Part shown: piece by piece, positions 1 to 8,110 of the stretch
How positions within the stretch are numbered: the stretch's first letter is position 1
Layout: every line of letters starts with the position of its first letter
Origin: Oscillospiraceae bacterium
Lineage (GTDB): Bacteria > Bacillota_A > Clostridia > Oscillospirales > JAAYXM01
Assembly: GCA_017532355.1 (NCBI GenBank)
Contig: JAFXJK010000084.1
Location: 1-29,108 of the forward strand
Length of the DNA: 29,108 bases
Direction: 5' to 3'
Notes under the pieces: model-generated
The model's input: only the letters and a program-made list of their open reading frames with translations
Database searches by the model: none
Told to the model about the DNA's origin: nothing
Made by a program: the position numbers and the translations under genes

Positions 1-2367
1 AAGCTCATCCGCGAGCTCAAGATTGAGGGTGGCTGTAACGTTCAGTTTGCGCTCAATCCGAATTCAAGCGAGTATTACCTCATTGAGGTCAATCCGCGCG
101 TTTCACGTTCATCCGCGCTTGCTTCAAAGGCGAGCGGATACCCGATTGCACGCGTAACCGCAAAGATTGCAGTTGGTATGACTCTTGACGAAATTCCGCT
201 TGCAGGAGCAACGGCAGCAAAGCCACCGGTGCTCGACTATATAATTGCAAAGCTTCCGAGATTCCCGTTTGATAAGTTCACGCAGGCATCAAATATGCTC
301 GGAACACAGATGAAGGCAACGGGCGAGATTATGGGCATCGGCTCAAACCTCTCCGAGTGTCTCCTCAAGAGTGTGCGTTCTCTTGAAAACGGTGCTTACC
401 ACTTCAACCACCCGAAGTTTGACGGTATGAAGAAGGAAGCTCTTATCGAGTATATCAGCGAGTTCCACGACGACAACCTCTTCGCGATTGCAGAGGCGTT
501 CTGGCTCGGCGCAAATATTGACGAGGTTCACAAGGTAACGGGCATCACTCCGTTCTTCCTTGAGGCATTCAAGCAGATTACAGATGCTGAAAAGAAGATT
601 GAGAGCAATAAGTTTGACCTCGACACACTCATTGAGGCAAAGAAGCTCGGCTTCTGCGACCGCTACATCGCAAAGCTTTGGAACATCACAGAGCGTGAGG
701 TCTTTGACTTCAGAAAGAAGAACAATCTATTCCCGATTTACAAGATGGTAGATACGAGCCATACGGGTGCATATATTCCGTATTTCTATTCTTCCTATAC
801 GGGCGAGAATCAGAGCAGACTCGGCGACAGAAAGAAAATTGTTGTTCTCGGCGCAGGCCCGATAAGAATCGGTCAGGGCGTTGAGTTTGACTACTCAACC
901 GTTCACGCTGTAACGACAATCAAGAAGTCGGGATACGAAGCAATCATTATAAACAACAACCCCGAAACAGTTTCCACAGACTACACAACTGCCGACAAGC
1001 TTTACTTCGAGCCGCTTACGACAGAGGATGTTATGAACATAATCGAGTTTGAAAAGCCGGAGGGCGTTGTTGCGTCTCTCGGCGGTCAGACTGCAATCAA
1101 CCTCGCAGAGCCGCTTCGCGCTCACGGTGTAAAGATTATCGGAACTGACTGTGACGCTATCGAGCGCGCAGAAAACCGTGACAGTTTTGAAAAAGTGCTC
1201 AAGTCTCTTGATATTCCGCAGCCGAAGGGTCGTGCGGTTACGAAGATTGAGGATGGTATTTCCGCAGCAAACGAAATCGGCTACCCCGTTCTCGTCCGCC
1301 CGAGCTTTGTTCTCGGCGGTCGTGCAATGCAGATAGTAAGCAACGAGGAACAGCTCCGTCAGTATCTCCGCACAGCGGTTGAGATTGACGAGGACAAGCC
1401 CGTTCTTGTTGACAAGTACATTCAGGGCAAGGAAGTCGAGATTGATGCTATCTGCGACGGTCGCGACGTTTTCGTTCCCGGCATTATGGAGCTTGTTGAG
1501 AGAACAGGCGTCCACAGCGGTGACTCCATAAGCGTTTACCCGACCTTCTCAATTTCCGACAAGGTAAAGGGAACGATTCTCCAGTATGCAAAAAAGCTCG
1601 GTCTTGGTATCGGCATTGTCGGTCTTTACAATATCCAGTTCATCGTTGACAAGGACGATAATGTATTCATTATCGAGGTTAATCCGCGCTCATCAAGAAC
1701 AGTTCCGTTCCTTTCAAAGGCTACCGGATACTCGCTTGCAGACATTGCAACAGAGGTAATCCTCGGAAAAAGTCTCAAGGAGCTTGGAATATTCGATATC
1801 TACCCTGAAGAGAAGAAGCGTTGGTACGTAAAAGTTCCGGTATTCTCATTCAACAAAATCCGCGGCCTTGATGCTTACCTCTCACCTGAGATGAAGTCAA
1901 CGGGTGAGGCAATCGGCTACGACGATAAGTTGAACCGTGCTCTTTACAAGGCACTTCAGGCATCAGGCATGCACCTTCAGAACTACGGAACGGTATTTGC
2001 GACAATCGCGGACAAGGATAAGGAAGAAGCGCTTCCACTTATCCGTCGCTTCTACAACCTAGGCTTCAACATTCAGGCAACCGAGGGAACGGCGAAGTTC
2101 CTCAAGGAAAACGGAATCAGAACACATATTCTCGCAAAGATAAGCGACGGCTCGGAAGAGATTCCCGACGCTCTCCGTCAGGGACACATTGCATACGTCA
2201 TCAACACACGTGACCCCGGCTCAACAGGTCAGGAGAGTGACGGTGCTGAAATCCGCCGCCTTGCTACGGATAACAACGTTACAATCTTCACTGCACTTGA
2301 TACTGTTCGCGTCCTTCTTGATGTTCTCGAAGAAACAACGCTTACAATTTCCACAATTGATGCATAG
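1..2367 (+). CDS. carB: Carbamoyl-phosphate synthase large subunit, 5' end missing
   Basis: Makes carbamoyl phosphate from bicarbonate, ammonia (from glutamine via CarA) and 2 ATP for pyrimidines and arginine. The frame is open from base 1, so the gene starts upstream; 788 residues are visible of about 1070 usual, so roughly the first 280 are missing. The visible part begins inside the first ATP-grasp domain (EVNPRVSRSSALASKASGYP from about base 88). The oligomerisation region follows, then the second ATP-grasp half, opening with VVLGAGPIRIGQG near 840 and containing EVNPRSSRTVPFLSKATGYS near 1675. The C-terminal MGS-like allosteric domain begins around 1980 (YGTVFATIADKDKEEALPLI); this is where UMP and similar effectors bind in the family. 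The internal ATG at 178 is not the start because homology continues upstream of it. First visible gene of the pyr operon; pyrK starts 8 bases after its stop. Confidence 0.97.
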   Translation, partial: KLIRELKIEGGCNVQFALNPNSSEYYLIEVNPRVSRSSALASKASGYPIARVTAKIAVGMTLDEIPLAGATAAKPPVLDYIIAKLPRFPFDKFTQASNMLGTQMKATGEIMGIGSNLSECLLKSVRSLENGAYHFNHPKFDGMKKEALIEYISEFHDDNLFAIAEAFWLGANIDEVHKVTGITPFFLEAFKQITDAEKKIESNKFDLDTLIEAKKLGFCDRYIAKLWNITEREVFDFRKKNNLFPIYKMVDTSHTGAYIPYFYSSYTGENQSRLGDRKKIVVLGAGPIRIGQGVEFDYSTVHAVTTIKKSGYEAIIINNNPETVSTDYTTADKLYFEPLTTEDVMNIIEFEKPEGVVASLGGQTAINLAEPLRAHGVKIIGTDCDAIERAENRDSFEKVLKSLDIPQPKGRAVTKIEDGISAANEIGYPVLVRPSFVLGGRAMQIVSNEEQLRQYLRTAVEIDEDKPVLVDKYIQGKEVEIDAICDGRDVFVPGIMELVERTGVHSGDSISVYPTFSISDKVKGTILQYAKKLGLGIGIVGLYNIQFIVDKDDNVFIIEVNPRSSRTVPFLSKATGYSLADIATEVILGKSLKELGIFDIYPEEKKRWYVKVPVFSFNKIRGLDAYLSPEMKSTGEAIGYDDKLNRALYKALQASGMHLQNYGTVFATIADKDKEEALPLIRRFYNLGFNIQATEGTAKFLKENGIRTHILAKISDGSEEIPDALRQGHIAYVINTRDPGSTGQESDGAEIRRLATDNNVTIFTALDTVRVLLDVLEETTLTISTIDA

Positions 2368-2375
2368 GTGATTTG

Positions 2376-3110
2376 ATGAAACAGTCAATTTTCAAAATCA
2401 TATCAAACAAGCCGCTCAATGCAACTGTCTATAAGATGGAGCTTTCGGGCGACACGTCGGATTGCGTCTGCGGCGGCTTTGTAAATATCGCTCTTTCGGG
2501 AAAGTTTCTCCGCCGTCCGATTTCCGTCTGCGATATTGTCGGCGATGTCCTGACGGTTATTTATAAGGTAGTCGGAAAGGGAACGGAGCAGCTTTCGGAA
2601 ATGAAAGCGGGTGAGGAGCTTGACATCCTCACGGGCCTCGGCAACGGCTATGACCTTACGCTTTCGGGAGAGAAACCGCTTCTTATCGGTGGCGGTGTCG
2701 GCGTTCCGCCGATGTATCTCCTCGCAAAGCGTCTCATCGCGGAAGGCAAGAAAGTTTCTGTCATTCTCGGATTTAACAGAGCGGACGAGATTTTTTACAA
2801 GAGCGAATTTGAAGCTCTTGGCGCCGAGGTTTACGTCACAACGGTTGACGGCTCGGAAGGCATCCGCGGCTTTGTTACAGACGCGATGAAGAATCTTTCG
2901 TATTCATACATCTACACCTGCGGTCCTGAGCCAATGCTCCGCGCGGTATATTCCGCATCCGAGACAAGCGCACAGTTCAGCTTTGAAGAGAGAATGGGCT
3001 GCGGCTTTGGCGCGTGCATGGGATGCTCCTGTAAGACCGTCACGGGATACAAGAGAATCTGCAAAGAAGGCCCGGTGCTTCGGAAGGAGGAAATCTTATG
3101 GGAAGCTTAA
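2376..3110 (+). CDS. pyrK: Dihydroorotate dehydrogenase electron transfer subunit PyrK
   Basis: Iron-sulfur flavoprotein that passes electrons from the PyrD flavin to NAD+ in class 1B dihydroorotate dehydrogenase (PyrD2-PyrK2, cytoplasmic). 244 residues, normal length. The ferredoxin-reductase-like FAD domain carries RRPIS at 47-51, the NAD domain has LLIGGGVGVPP at 102-112, and the C-terminal [2Fe-2S] site is C209-x4-C214-x2-C217-x11-C229 (GCGFGACMGCSC). I prefer ATG 2376 over TTG 2373, because AGGTG at 2366-2370 sits 5 bases before the ATG and ATG is the stronger codon. The stop overlaps pyrD by 13 bases, which fits translational coupling of the two subunits. Confidence 0.95.
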   Translation: MKQSIFKIISNKPLNATVYKMELSGDTSDCVCGGFVNIALSGKFLRRPISVCDIVGDVLTVIYKVVGKGTEQLSEMKAGEELDILTGLGNGYDLTLSGEKPLLIGGGVGVPPMYLLAKRLIAEGKKVSVILGFNRADEIFYKSEFEALGAEVYVTTVDGSEGIRGFVTDAMKNLSYSYIYTCGPEPMLRAVYSASETSAQFSFEERMGCGFGACMGCSCKTVTGYKRICKEGPVLRKEEILWEA

Positions 3111-4009
3111 ACGTAAACCTCTGCGGTATAGAGCTTGAAAACCCCGTAATTCCTGCAAGCGGCACATTTGGCTTTGGCTATGAATTTGCAGAAATTTACG
3201 ATATAAACTGCCTTGGAACATTCTCGTTCAAGGGTACAACGCGTGACCCACGATTCGGAAACCCCACACCGCGAATCGCGGAGTGTACGGCAGGTATGAT
3301 AAACGCCGTAGGTCTTCAGAATCCGGGCGTTGACAAGGTAATTTCAGAGGAGCTTCCGAAGCTCTTTAAGGTGTTTCACAAGCCCGTTATGGCAAATGTC
3401 TCAGGCTTCTCAGTTGAGGACTATGCCTACACCTGCGAGAGACTTTCGGAGATAGACGAAATCGGCTGGCTTGAAGTAAACATAAGCTGTCCGAACGTCC
3501 ACGGTGGCGGTATGAGCTTCGGCACAAACGCGTCAGCTGCCGCAGAAGTCACCGCGGCGGTCAGAAAGGTAACGAAAAAACCTATTATCATAAAGCTCTC
3601 GCCGAACGTAACGGACATTGCGGAAATCGCAAAGGCGTGTGAAGCGGCAGGTGCTGACGGTATCAGCCTTATAAATACGCTTCTCGGAATGAGAATTAAC
3701 TTAAAAACAAGAAAACCCGTCATCGCAAACAAGATGGGCGGTTTTTCGGGAAGTGCAATCTTCCCGGTAGCGGTACGTATGGTCTGTCAGGTTGCAAACG
3801 CGGTTAAAGTCCCCGTCGTCGGAATGGGCGGTGTCGGAAATGCCGAGGATGTAATCGAAATGATGATGGCAGGCGCAACAGCGGTAGAAGTGGGTGCTGC
3901 AAACCTCATAAATCCGACGGTCTGCCGTGACATAATCGAAGACCTTCCGCGCGTTATGGAAAAATACGGAATACGCGATTTGAAAGAAATAATAGGAGTG
4001 GCAAAATAA
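3098..4009 (+). CDS. pyrD: Dihydroorotate dehydrogenase, class 1B catalytic subunit
   Basis: Oxidises dihydroorotate to orotate, the fourth step of UMP synthesis. 303 residues, a full-length TIM-barrel FMN enzyme. The catalytic base of class 1 enzymes is Cys131 in [15 protein letters not shown]-site motifs include NAVGLQNPG near 69 and the GGVGNAEDV segment near the C-terminus. Immediate adjacency to pyrK marks it as class 1B (NAD+-linked) rather than the fumarate-linked 1A or quinone-linked class 2. ATG 3098 is preceded by AAGGAGG at 3084-3090. Its TAA shares one base with the pyrF ATG. Confidence 0.96.
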   Translation: MGSLNVNLCGIELENPVIPASGTFGFGYEFAEIYDINCLGTFSFKGTTRDPRFGNPTPRIAECTAGMINAVGLQNPGVDKVISEELPKLFKVFHKPVMANVSGFSVEDYAYTCERLSEIDEIGWLEVNISCPNVHGGGMSFGTNASAAAEVTAAVRKVTKKPIIIKLSPNVTDIAEIAKACEAAGADGISLINTLLGMRINLKTRKPVIANKMGGFSGSAIFPVAVRMVCQVANAVKVPVVGMGGVGNAEDVIEMMMAGATAVEVGAANLINPTVCRDIIEDLPRVMEKYGIRDLKEIIGVAK

Positions 4010-4707
4010 TGGGAAGAGACGTTATTGTAGCATGCGATTTTAAGAGCAAGGAAGATACATTTGCATTTCTTGACAAATTCACAGGCAGAAAGCCGTTTGT
4101 AAAAATCGGTATGGAGCTTTTCTATGCAGAGGGCCCCGAAATTGTCCGCGAGATAAAGAAGCGCGGTCATAAGATTTTCCTCGATCTCAAGCTTCACGAC
4201 ATCCCGAACACGGTAAAAAAGGCGATGAGCGTTCTCCGCAACCTCGACGTTGATATTACAAATCTTCACGCGGCAGGAACAGGCGCAATGATGAAGGCTG
4301 CTATTGAGGGACTTACCCGTGAGGACGGCACACGGCCGCTTCTCATAGCTGTAACTCAGCTCACATCCACAGACCAGGAAAGCATGGAGCGCGACCTTTT
4401 AATCGAAAAGCCGATTGACGAGGTTGTTATGCACTATGCAGAGACTGCAAAGAACGCAGGACTTGACGGCGTTGTCTGCTCACCGCTTGAAGCGGAAAAG
4501 GTACACAACCGTTGTGGAAAAAACTTCCTCACAGTCACTCCGGGGGTCCGCTTTGCTGACGGCGACATCGGTGACCAGAAGCGTGTTATGACCCCGGCTG
4601 AAGCAAAGAAAATCGGCTCTGACTACATCGTTGTCGGTCGCCCGATTACTGCGGCAGAAGACCCCGTTGCGGCATACGAGCGCTGTGTTCGCGAATTTGT
4701 TGATTGA
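4009..4707 (+). CDS. pyrF: Orotidine 5'-phosphate decarboxylase
   Basis: Decarboxylates OMP to UMP, the last step of the pathway. 232 residues, usual for bacterial PyrF. The catalytic signature [12 protein letters not shown] lies at 58-69, with the conserved D59-x-K61-x2-D64 network. The phosphate-binding C-terminal part includes TPGVR and IVVGRPIT (near residues 183 and 213). Starts on the last base of the pyrD stop codon, so it is translationally coupled. The palindrome-rich pyrF-pyrE spacer starts directly after its TGA. Confidence 0.96.
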   Translation: MGRDVIVACDFKSKEDTFAFLDKFTGRKPFVKIGMELFYAEGPEIVREIKKRGHKIFLDLKLHDIPNTVKKAMSVLRNLDVDITNLHAAGTGAMMKAAIEGLTREDGTRPLLIAVTQLTSTDQESMERDLLIEKPIDEVVMHYAETAKNAGLDGVVCSPLEAEKVHNRCGKNFLTVTPGVRFADGDIGDQKRVMTPAEAKKIGSDYIVVGRPITAAEDPVAAYERCVREFVD

Positions 4708-4898
4708 TCATTTCGTCAAAGACAGGTCTTTGACGAGCAGGCTTGCGCTCTGCTGCATCGCACTCGCTTACACTCGCACGTTTGCAGAGCGATAAGTGTT
4801 TTTTGCGAGGAGAAGTGTCCCCGCAAAAAACTGATTTGAATTTTTCGCCTCTGCGGATGCGAACTCTGCGAGGCTTAAATAAAAGGAGGATAAAGATA
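4708..4898. repeat. Palindrome-rich spacer between pyrF and pyrE
   Basis: 191 bases with at least four inverted repeats. Perfect 10-base arms CGTCAAAGAC/GTCTTTGACG lie at 4714-4723 and 4726-4735. CGCTCTGC/GCAGAGCG lie at 4746-4753 and 4784-4791, enclosing two copies of CACTCGC. TTTTTTGCG/CGCAAAAAA lie at 4799-4807 and 4822-4830, with inner GGA/TCC pairs. GCCTC/GAGGC follow near 4847 and 4870. None is followed by a T run on the plus strand, so these are not typical terminators. The frame of pyrE is open back to 4743, but AGGAGG at 4884-4889 places the real start at 4899. It could be a dispersed palindromic repeat or a transcript-processing element; copies elsewhere cannot be checked here. Confidence 0.6.
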
Positions 4899-5537
4899 AT
4901 GGAAAAGCTTATTGCAAAGGATTTGTTATCAATAAAGGCAGTTTTCTTCCGTCCGGAAGAGCCGTTTACATGGGCTAGCGGCATCAAGAGCCCCGTTTAC
5001 TGCGACAACCGCCTCACTCTTACTGCACCGAAGGTTCGTAACGACGTTGAGAACGGTCTTGTCGAGCTTATCAGGAAGAACTTCCCCGAGGCAGAGGTGC
5101 TTATGGGTACATCAACTGCAGGTATCGCACATGCGGCTATCTGCGGACACATTATGGATCTCCCGATGGGCTACGTCCGCTCGGGCGCAAAGGACCACGG
5201 CCGCGGAAACCAGATTGAGGGACGTCTTGAGAAGGGACAGAAGGTTGTCGTTGTTGAGGACCTCATCTCTACGGGCGGAAGCGTTATCGAGGTTGTAAAC
5301 GTTCTCCGCGAGGCAGGTGCTGAGGTGCTTGGCGTTGTGTCAATCTTTACTTACGGTATGCAGAAAGGCCTTGACCGTCTCGCTGCAGCTGATGTAAAGA
5401 ACATCTCGCTCACAAACTTTGACGTTATTGCTCGCGTTGCGGCAGACGAGGGATATATCAAGCCTGAGGATGTTGAGCGTCTCATTAAATTCAGAAACAA
5501 CCCGTCAGATGAGAGCTGGATAGGAGCGGGAAAATGA
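4899..5537 (+). CDS. pyrE: Orotate phosphoribosyltransferase
   Basis: Couples orotate to PRPP to form OMP, the step before PyrF. 212 residues. The PRPP-binding motif [13 protein letters not shown] lies at 116-128, the flexible-loop [18 protein letters not shown] at 91-108, and the substrate-side motif [15 protein letters not shown] at 24-38. The start is ATG 4899, with AGGAGG at 4884-4889. A longer in-frame version from 4743 would add 52 residues encoded by the palindromic spacer and not typical of PyrE, so I reject it. The stop TGA overlaps the pyrB ATG (ATGA). Confidence 0.95.
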   Translation: MEKLIAKDLLSIKAVFFRPEEPFTWASGIKSPVYCDNRLTLTAPKVRNDVENGLVELIRKNFPEAEVLMGTSTAGIAHAAICGHIMDLPMGYVRSGAKDHGRGNQIEGRLEKGQKVVVVEDLISTGGSVIEVVNVLREAGAEVLGVVSIFTYGMQKGLDRLAAADVKNISLTNFDVIARVAADEGYIKPEDVERLIKFRNNPSDESWIGAGK

Positions 5538-6604
5538 GAAGTGTAATTGATATTCTTGACCTTACCTGTGAAGAAATTGCAGAGCTTATCCATACAGCTT
5601 GCGATATTACGGAAAACCCGTGGAAGTATTCTGAAATGTGCCACGGAAAGAAGCTTGCAACGCTCTTTTTTGAGCCGTCAACAAGAACAAGACTCAGCTT
5701 TGAAGCAGCTATGCTTGAGCTTGGCGGAAGTGTCCTCGGCTTTTCCGAGGCGGCTTCATCATCCGCTTCAAAGGGCGAGAGCGTATCGGACACCGCTCGC
5801 GTTATGAGCGCATACTGCGACATCATCGCAATGCGCCACCCGAAAGAGGGAGCACCGTTTGTTGCATCGCGCAGCGCAACCGTACCCGTTATCAATGGCG
5901 GCGACGGCGGACATTGCCACCCGACACAGACTCTTGCAGACCTTCTCACGATTTACCGCGAGAAGGGCGGCTTTGATAACATCACAATCGGTTTCTGCGG
6001 CGACCTTAAGTTTGGCAGAACCGTACATTCGCTTATCTCAGCTCTTGCGAGATATAACGGCGTTAAAGTTATCCTCATCTCGCCGGAGGAGCTCAAGGTT
6101 CCGAGCTATATCAAGAAAGAGGTAGACTTCGAGTATGAGGAGACAACCTCTCTTGAAGAAGCGATGCCGAAGCTCGACGTTCTCTATATGACGAGAATCC
6201 AGAAAGAGCGCTTTGAAACTGACGAGGAATACAACCGCCTTAAGGACAGCTATATTCTCACGGTTGATAAGCTTGCAAATGCAAAGAAGGATATGTGCAT
6301 TCTTCATCCGCTTCCGCGCGTAAACGAAATTTCCGTCGCAGTCGATAAAGATCCGCGCGCTTGCTATTTCAAGCAGGTTGAAAACGGAAAGTATATGCGA
6401 ATGGCGCTTATCTTAAAGCTTTTAGAGGAAGCAAAGGTAGATGGAAACACATCCCTTGACGATTCAAAATTCACGGTCGGCGAGCATACGTGCGTAAATC
6501 CGCGTTGCATCACCTCAACGGAGCAGGAGCTTCCGCACCTCTTCAAGAAGACCGCATCAGGCGCAGAGAGATGCGTATACTGCGAAGCAAAAGCAAGAAT
6601 CTAA
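5534..6604 (+). CDS. pyrB: Aspartate carbamoyltransferase with PyrI-like C-terminal zinc site
   Basis: Condenses carbamoyl phosphate with aspartate. Carbamoyl-phosphate domain: FFEPSTRTR at 45-53, the mobile-loop SASKGES at 77-83, and HPTQTLADL at 129-137. Aspartate domain: HPLPRVNEI in the latter half. Family catalytic chains are usually about 305-310 residues; this one has 356. The extra tail contains C320-x4-C325 (CVNPRCIT) and C347-x2-C350 (RCVYCEAK). That matches the spacing and flanking residues of the four-cysteine zinc domain at the end of E. coli PyrI (C-x4-C-x23-C-x2-C there, x21 here). The PyrI nucleotide-binding domain is absent and no pyrI gene lies in the window. The role of the tail in assembly is inference; catalytic identity is firm. 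Confidence 0.95.
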   Translation: MRSVIDILDLTCEEIAELIHTACDITENPWKYSEMCHGKKLATLFFEPSTRTRLSFEAAMLELGGSVLGFSEAASSSASKGESVSDTARVMSAYCDIIAMRHPKEGAPFVASRSATVPVINGGDGGHCHPTQTLADLLTIYREKGGFDNITIGFCGDLKFGRTVHSLISALARYNGVKVILISPEELKVPSYIKKEVDFEYEETTSLEEAMPKLDVLYMTRIQKERFETDEEYNRLKDSYILTVDKLANAKKDMCILHPLPRVNEISVAVDKDPRACYFKQVENGKYMRMALILKLLEEAKVDGNTSLDDSKFTVGEHTCVNPRCITSTEQELPHLFKKTASGAERCVYCEAKARI

Positions 6605-6748
6605 TATGGGATGTTAAAGCGTCCCGGAACATAAAAAGACCTTCATCTGAAGGTCTTTTTATTATGCACAAACCGCGCCGCTCGACGTACTTTTAGTACT
6701 ACTTCGGGCGCGGTTTGCGCATTCCGAAACGCTTTCCCTATCCCATAT
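6604..6748. repeat. Nested inverted repeat enclosing two hairpins, downstream of pyrB
   Basis: Outer arms ATATGGGAT (6604-6612) and ATCCCATAT (6740-6748) are perfectly complementary. Pairing resumes with AAAGCGT (6616-6622)/ACGCTTT (6729-6735) and CGGAA (6625-6629)/TTCCG (6722-6726). Inside sit two independent hairpins, giving a three-way-junction layout. One is a terminator at 6633-6660. The other has 15-base arms at 6665-6679 and 6707-6721 (one mismatch) with an inner GTACT/AGTAC stem at 6687-6699. TAA flanks the TATGGGAT/ATCCCATA arms on both sides (6602-6604, 6748-6750), as a short target duplication could. A MITE-like element, a structured RNA and an elaborate operon end are all possible. 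Confidence 0.65.
6633..6660 (+). terminator. Rho-independent terminator of the pyr operon
   Basis: Perfect 13-base arms AAAAAGACCTTCA (6633-6645) and TGAAGGTCTTTTT (6648-6660); the second arm ends in five T. Lies 29 bases after the pyrB stop. A second terminator follows at 6786-6815. Confidence 0.9.
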
Positions 6749-6785
6749 AAACAGGAAATGCTAAAATGCTCCGCACCGCACAAAC

Positions 6786-6815
6786 AAAAGAGAAGCCTTC
6801 CGGCCTCTCTTTTTT
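6786..6815 (+). terminator. Second rho-independent terminator upstream of thiI
   Basis: AGAGAAGCC (6789-6797), TTCC loop, GGCCTCTCT (6802-6810) with one mismatch, then a T run at 6810-6815. Insulates the thiI promoter from the pyr operon. Confidence 0.85.
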
Positions 6816-6850
6816 ATAAGAATAAAACTTTTTCCCAACTTAATTTATCA

Positions 6851-6865
6851 ACTTATAGTATAAGT
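6851..6865. promoter_or_regulatory. Small inverted repeat, possible operator
   Basis: ACTTAT-AGT-ATAAGT, perfect 6-base arms, ending one base before the -35 box of the thiI promoter. The position would suit a regulator site, but no regulator can be named from this sequence, and such short AT-rich palindromes occur by chance. Confidence 0.3.
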
Positions 6866-6866
6866 A

Positions 6867-6895
6867 TTGCTAAAAATTCGCAAATGTAGTATAAT
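6867..6895 (+). promoter_or_regulatory. Sigma-A-type promoter for thiI-cinA-nudF-walRKHI
   Basis: TTGCTA (6867-6872), 17-base spacer, TATAAT (6890-6895). It lies just downstream of two terminators and upstream of the first gene of the group. A weaker second TATAAT at 6909-6914 is too close to the start to be preferred. Confidence 0.7.
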
Positions 6896-6936
6896 TACGA
6901 TGTATAGCTATAATGAATTTGAAAGGTGAGCATAAC

Positions 6937-8097
6937 TTGAAAGAAATAATGCTTTTAAAGCTCGGTGAGCTTGTTTTAAAAGGTCTCAACCGAGGAAATT
7001 TTGAAAAAAGACTTATGAAAAATCTCGCGTGGAGAATAAGAAACTTCGGCGAGTTTAAAATCTATTGCCTGCAGTCGACGATTTACGTTGAGCCGCAGTC
7101 GGAGTCCTGCGATATGGACGCGGCATTTGAGGCGGCGACCAAGGTCTTCGGCGTTGTAAACGTGTCCCGTGCGGCAGAGTGCGAGAAGGACATCGACACA
7201 ATCATAAAAACCGCAAAGGAGTATTTAAGTGAGGAACTCAGCCTTGCAAAGACTTTCAAGGTCGAGGCAAAGCGCTCGGATAAATCCTTCCCGATGAAGT
7301 CCCCCGAGATTGCGATTGCCGTTGGCGGCGAGCTTCACGATGCATTTGAAAATTTAGAGGTTGACGTCAGAAATCCCGAGGTATGCGTCCGTGTTGAAGT
7401 TCGTGACCGCGCGGCATTCGTCCACGCAAACCCGACGCCCGGTGCAGGCGGTCTCCCCGTGGGCATAAACGGTCGTGCCGCAATTCTTCTCTCGGGAGGA
7501 ATTGATAGCCCCGTTGCCGCATACATGATGGCAAAGCGCGGCGTTGAGCTTTTCGGAATCCACTTTTTCTCATACCCTTACACTTCAGAGCGTGCAAAGG
7601 AAAAGGTTATCGAGCTTGCACGCCTTGTAGGAGTGTATGCAGGAAATATCAAAATCGCCATGGTCCCGTTTACGAAAATTCAGGAAGAAATCCGCGCGCA
7701 TTGCAAGGAAGAGTATTTCACGCTCATTATGCGCCGTTTTATGATGAAGATTGCAGAAAAAATTGCCGTCTCGCGTGACTGCGGCTCGCTCATCACGGGC
7801 GAGAGCCTCGGTCAGGTCGCAAGCCAGACGATGGAAGCGCTCGGAGTTACCGAAAACGGAATAGACCTTCCGGTTCTCCGTCCCGTAATCGGTATGGATA
7901 AAGAGGAAATCGTCTCCATCGCGCGCAGAATAAATACATTTGAAACGTAAATACTTCCGTATGAGGACTGCTGTACGGTATTTACACCGCGTCACCCGAG
8001 AACGAAGCCGAAGCTTTCACAGATAGTCGAGGAAGTGGAGAAACTTCCGTTTGACGAGCTTGTTGCAGAAGCAGTCGAAAAAACAGAAATTATTTAA
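6937..8097 (+). pseudogene. thiI: tRNA 4-thiouridine synthase ThiI, interrupted by an in-frame stop
   Basis: ThiI adenylates and thiolates U8 of tRNA and donates sulfur for thiamine in some bacteria. The product matches ThiI from KEIMLLKLGELVLKGLNRG through a THUMP region to the PP-loop LLSGGIDSPVAAYMM (about 7486-7530). At 7948-7950 the frame meets TAA directly after INTFET. The same frame then continues with ILPYEDCCTVFTPRHPRTK and further family-like sequence to TAA 8095-8097, so one substituted base (TCA to TAA) would explain the break. The intact gene would encode about 386 residues, normal for ThiI lacking a rhodanese domain. The lost tail includes the cysteines expected to act in sulfur transfer. 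The start is TTG 6937, with AAAGGTG eight bases upstream, rather than ATG 6913. Whether the break is real or a sequencing error cannot be told here. Confidence 0.85.
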
Positions 8098-8110
8098 GGA
8101 GTCTTAAGCC

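Noticed and set aside
895..1515. Long minus-strand frame of 206 codons inside carB
   Set aside because: It lies wholly within conserved carB coding sequence; a Cys/Leu/Asn-rich antisense shadow with no family likeness.
4799..4830. Terminator between pyrF and pyrE
   Set aside because: The stem is good, but the 3' arm ends in A, not T, on the plus strand, and pyrE-pyrB have no clear promoter after it, so termination would be harmful.
4743..4898. N-terminal 52-residue extension of PyrE
   Set aside because: The extension is encoded by a palindromic spacer, is unlike PyrE, and a strong AGGAGG with correct spacing precedes ATG 4899.
6913..6936. ATG start for thiI
   Set aside because: The Shine-Dalgarno sequence lies downstream of this ATG, and family similarity begins at TTG 6937.
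7948..7950. Selenocysteine or other recoding at the thiI stop
   Set aside because: The codon is TAA, not TGA, Ser is expected, and no recoding hairpin is evident; a point mutation or error is simpler.
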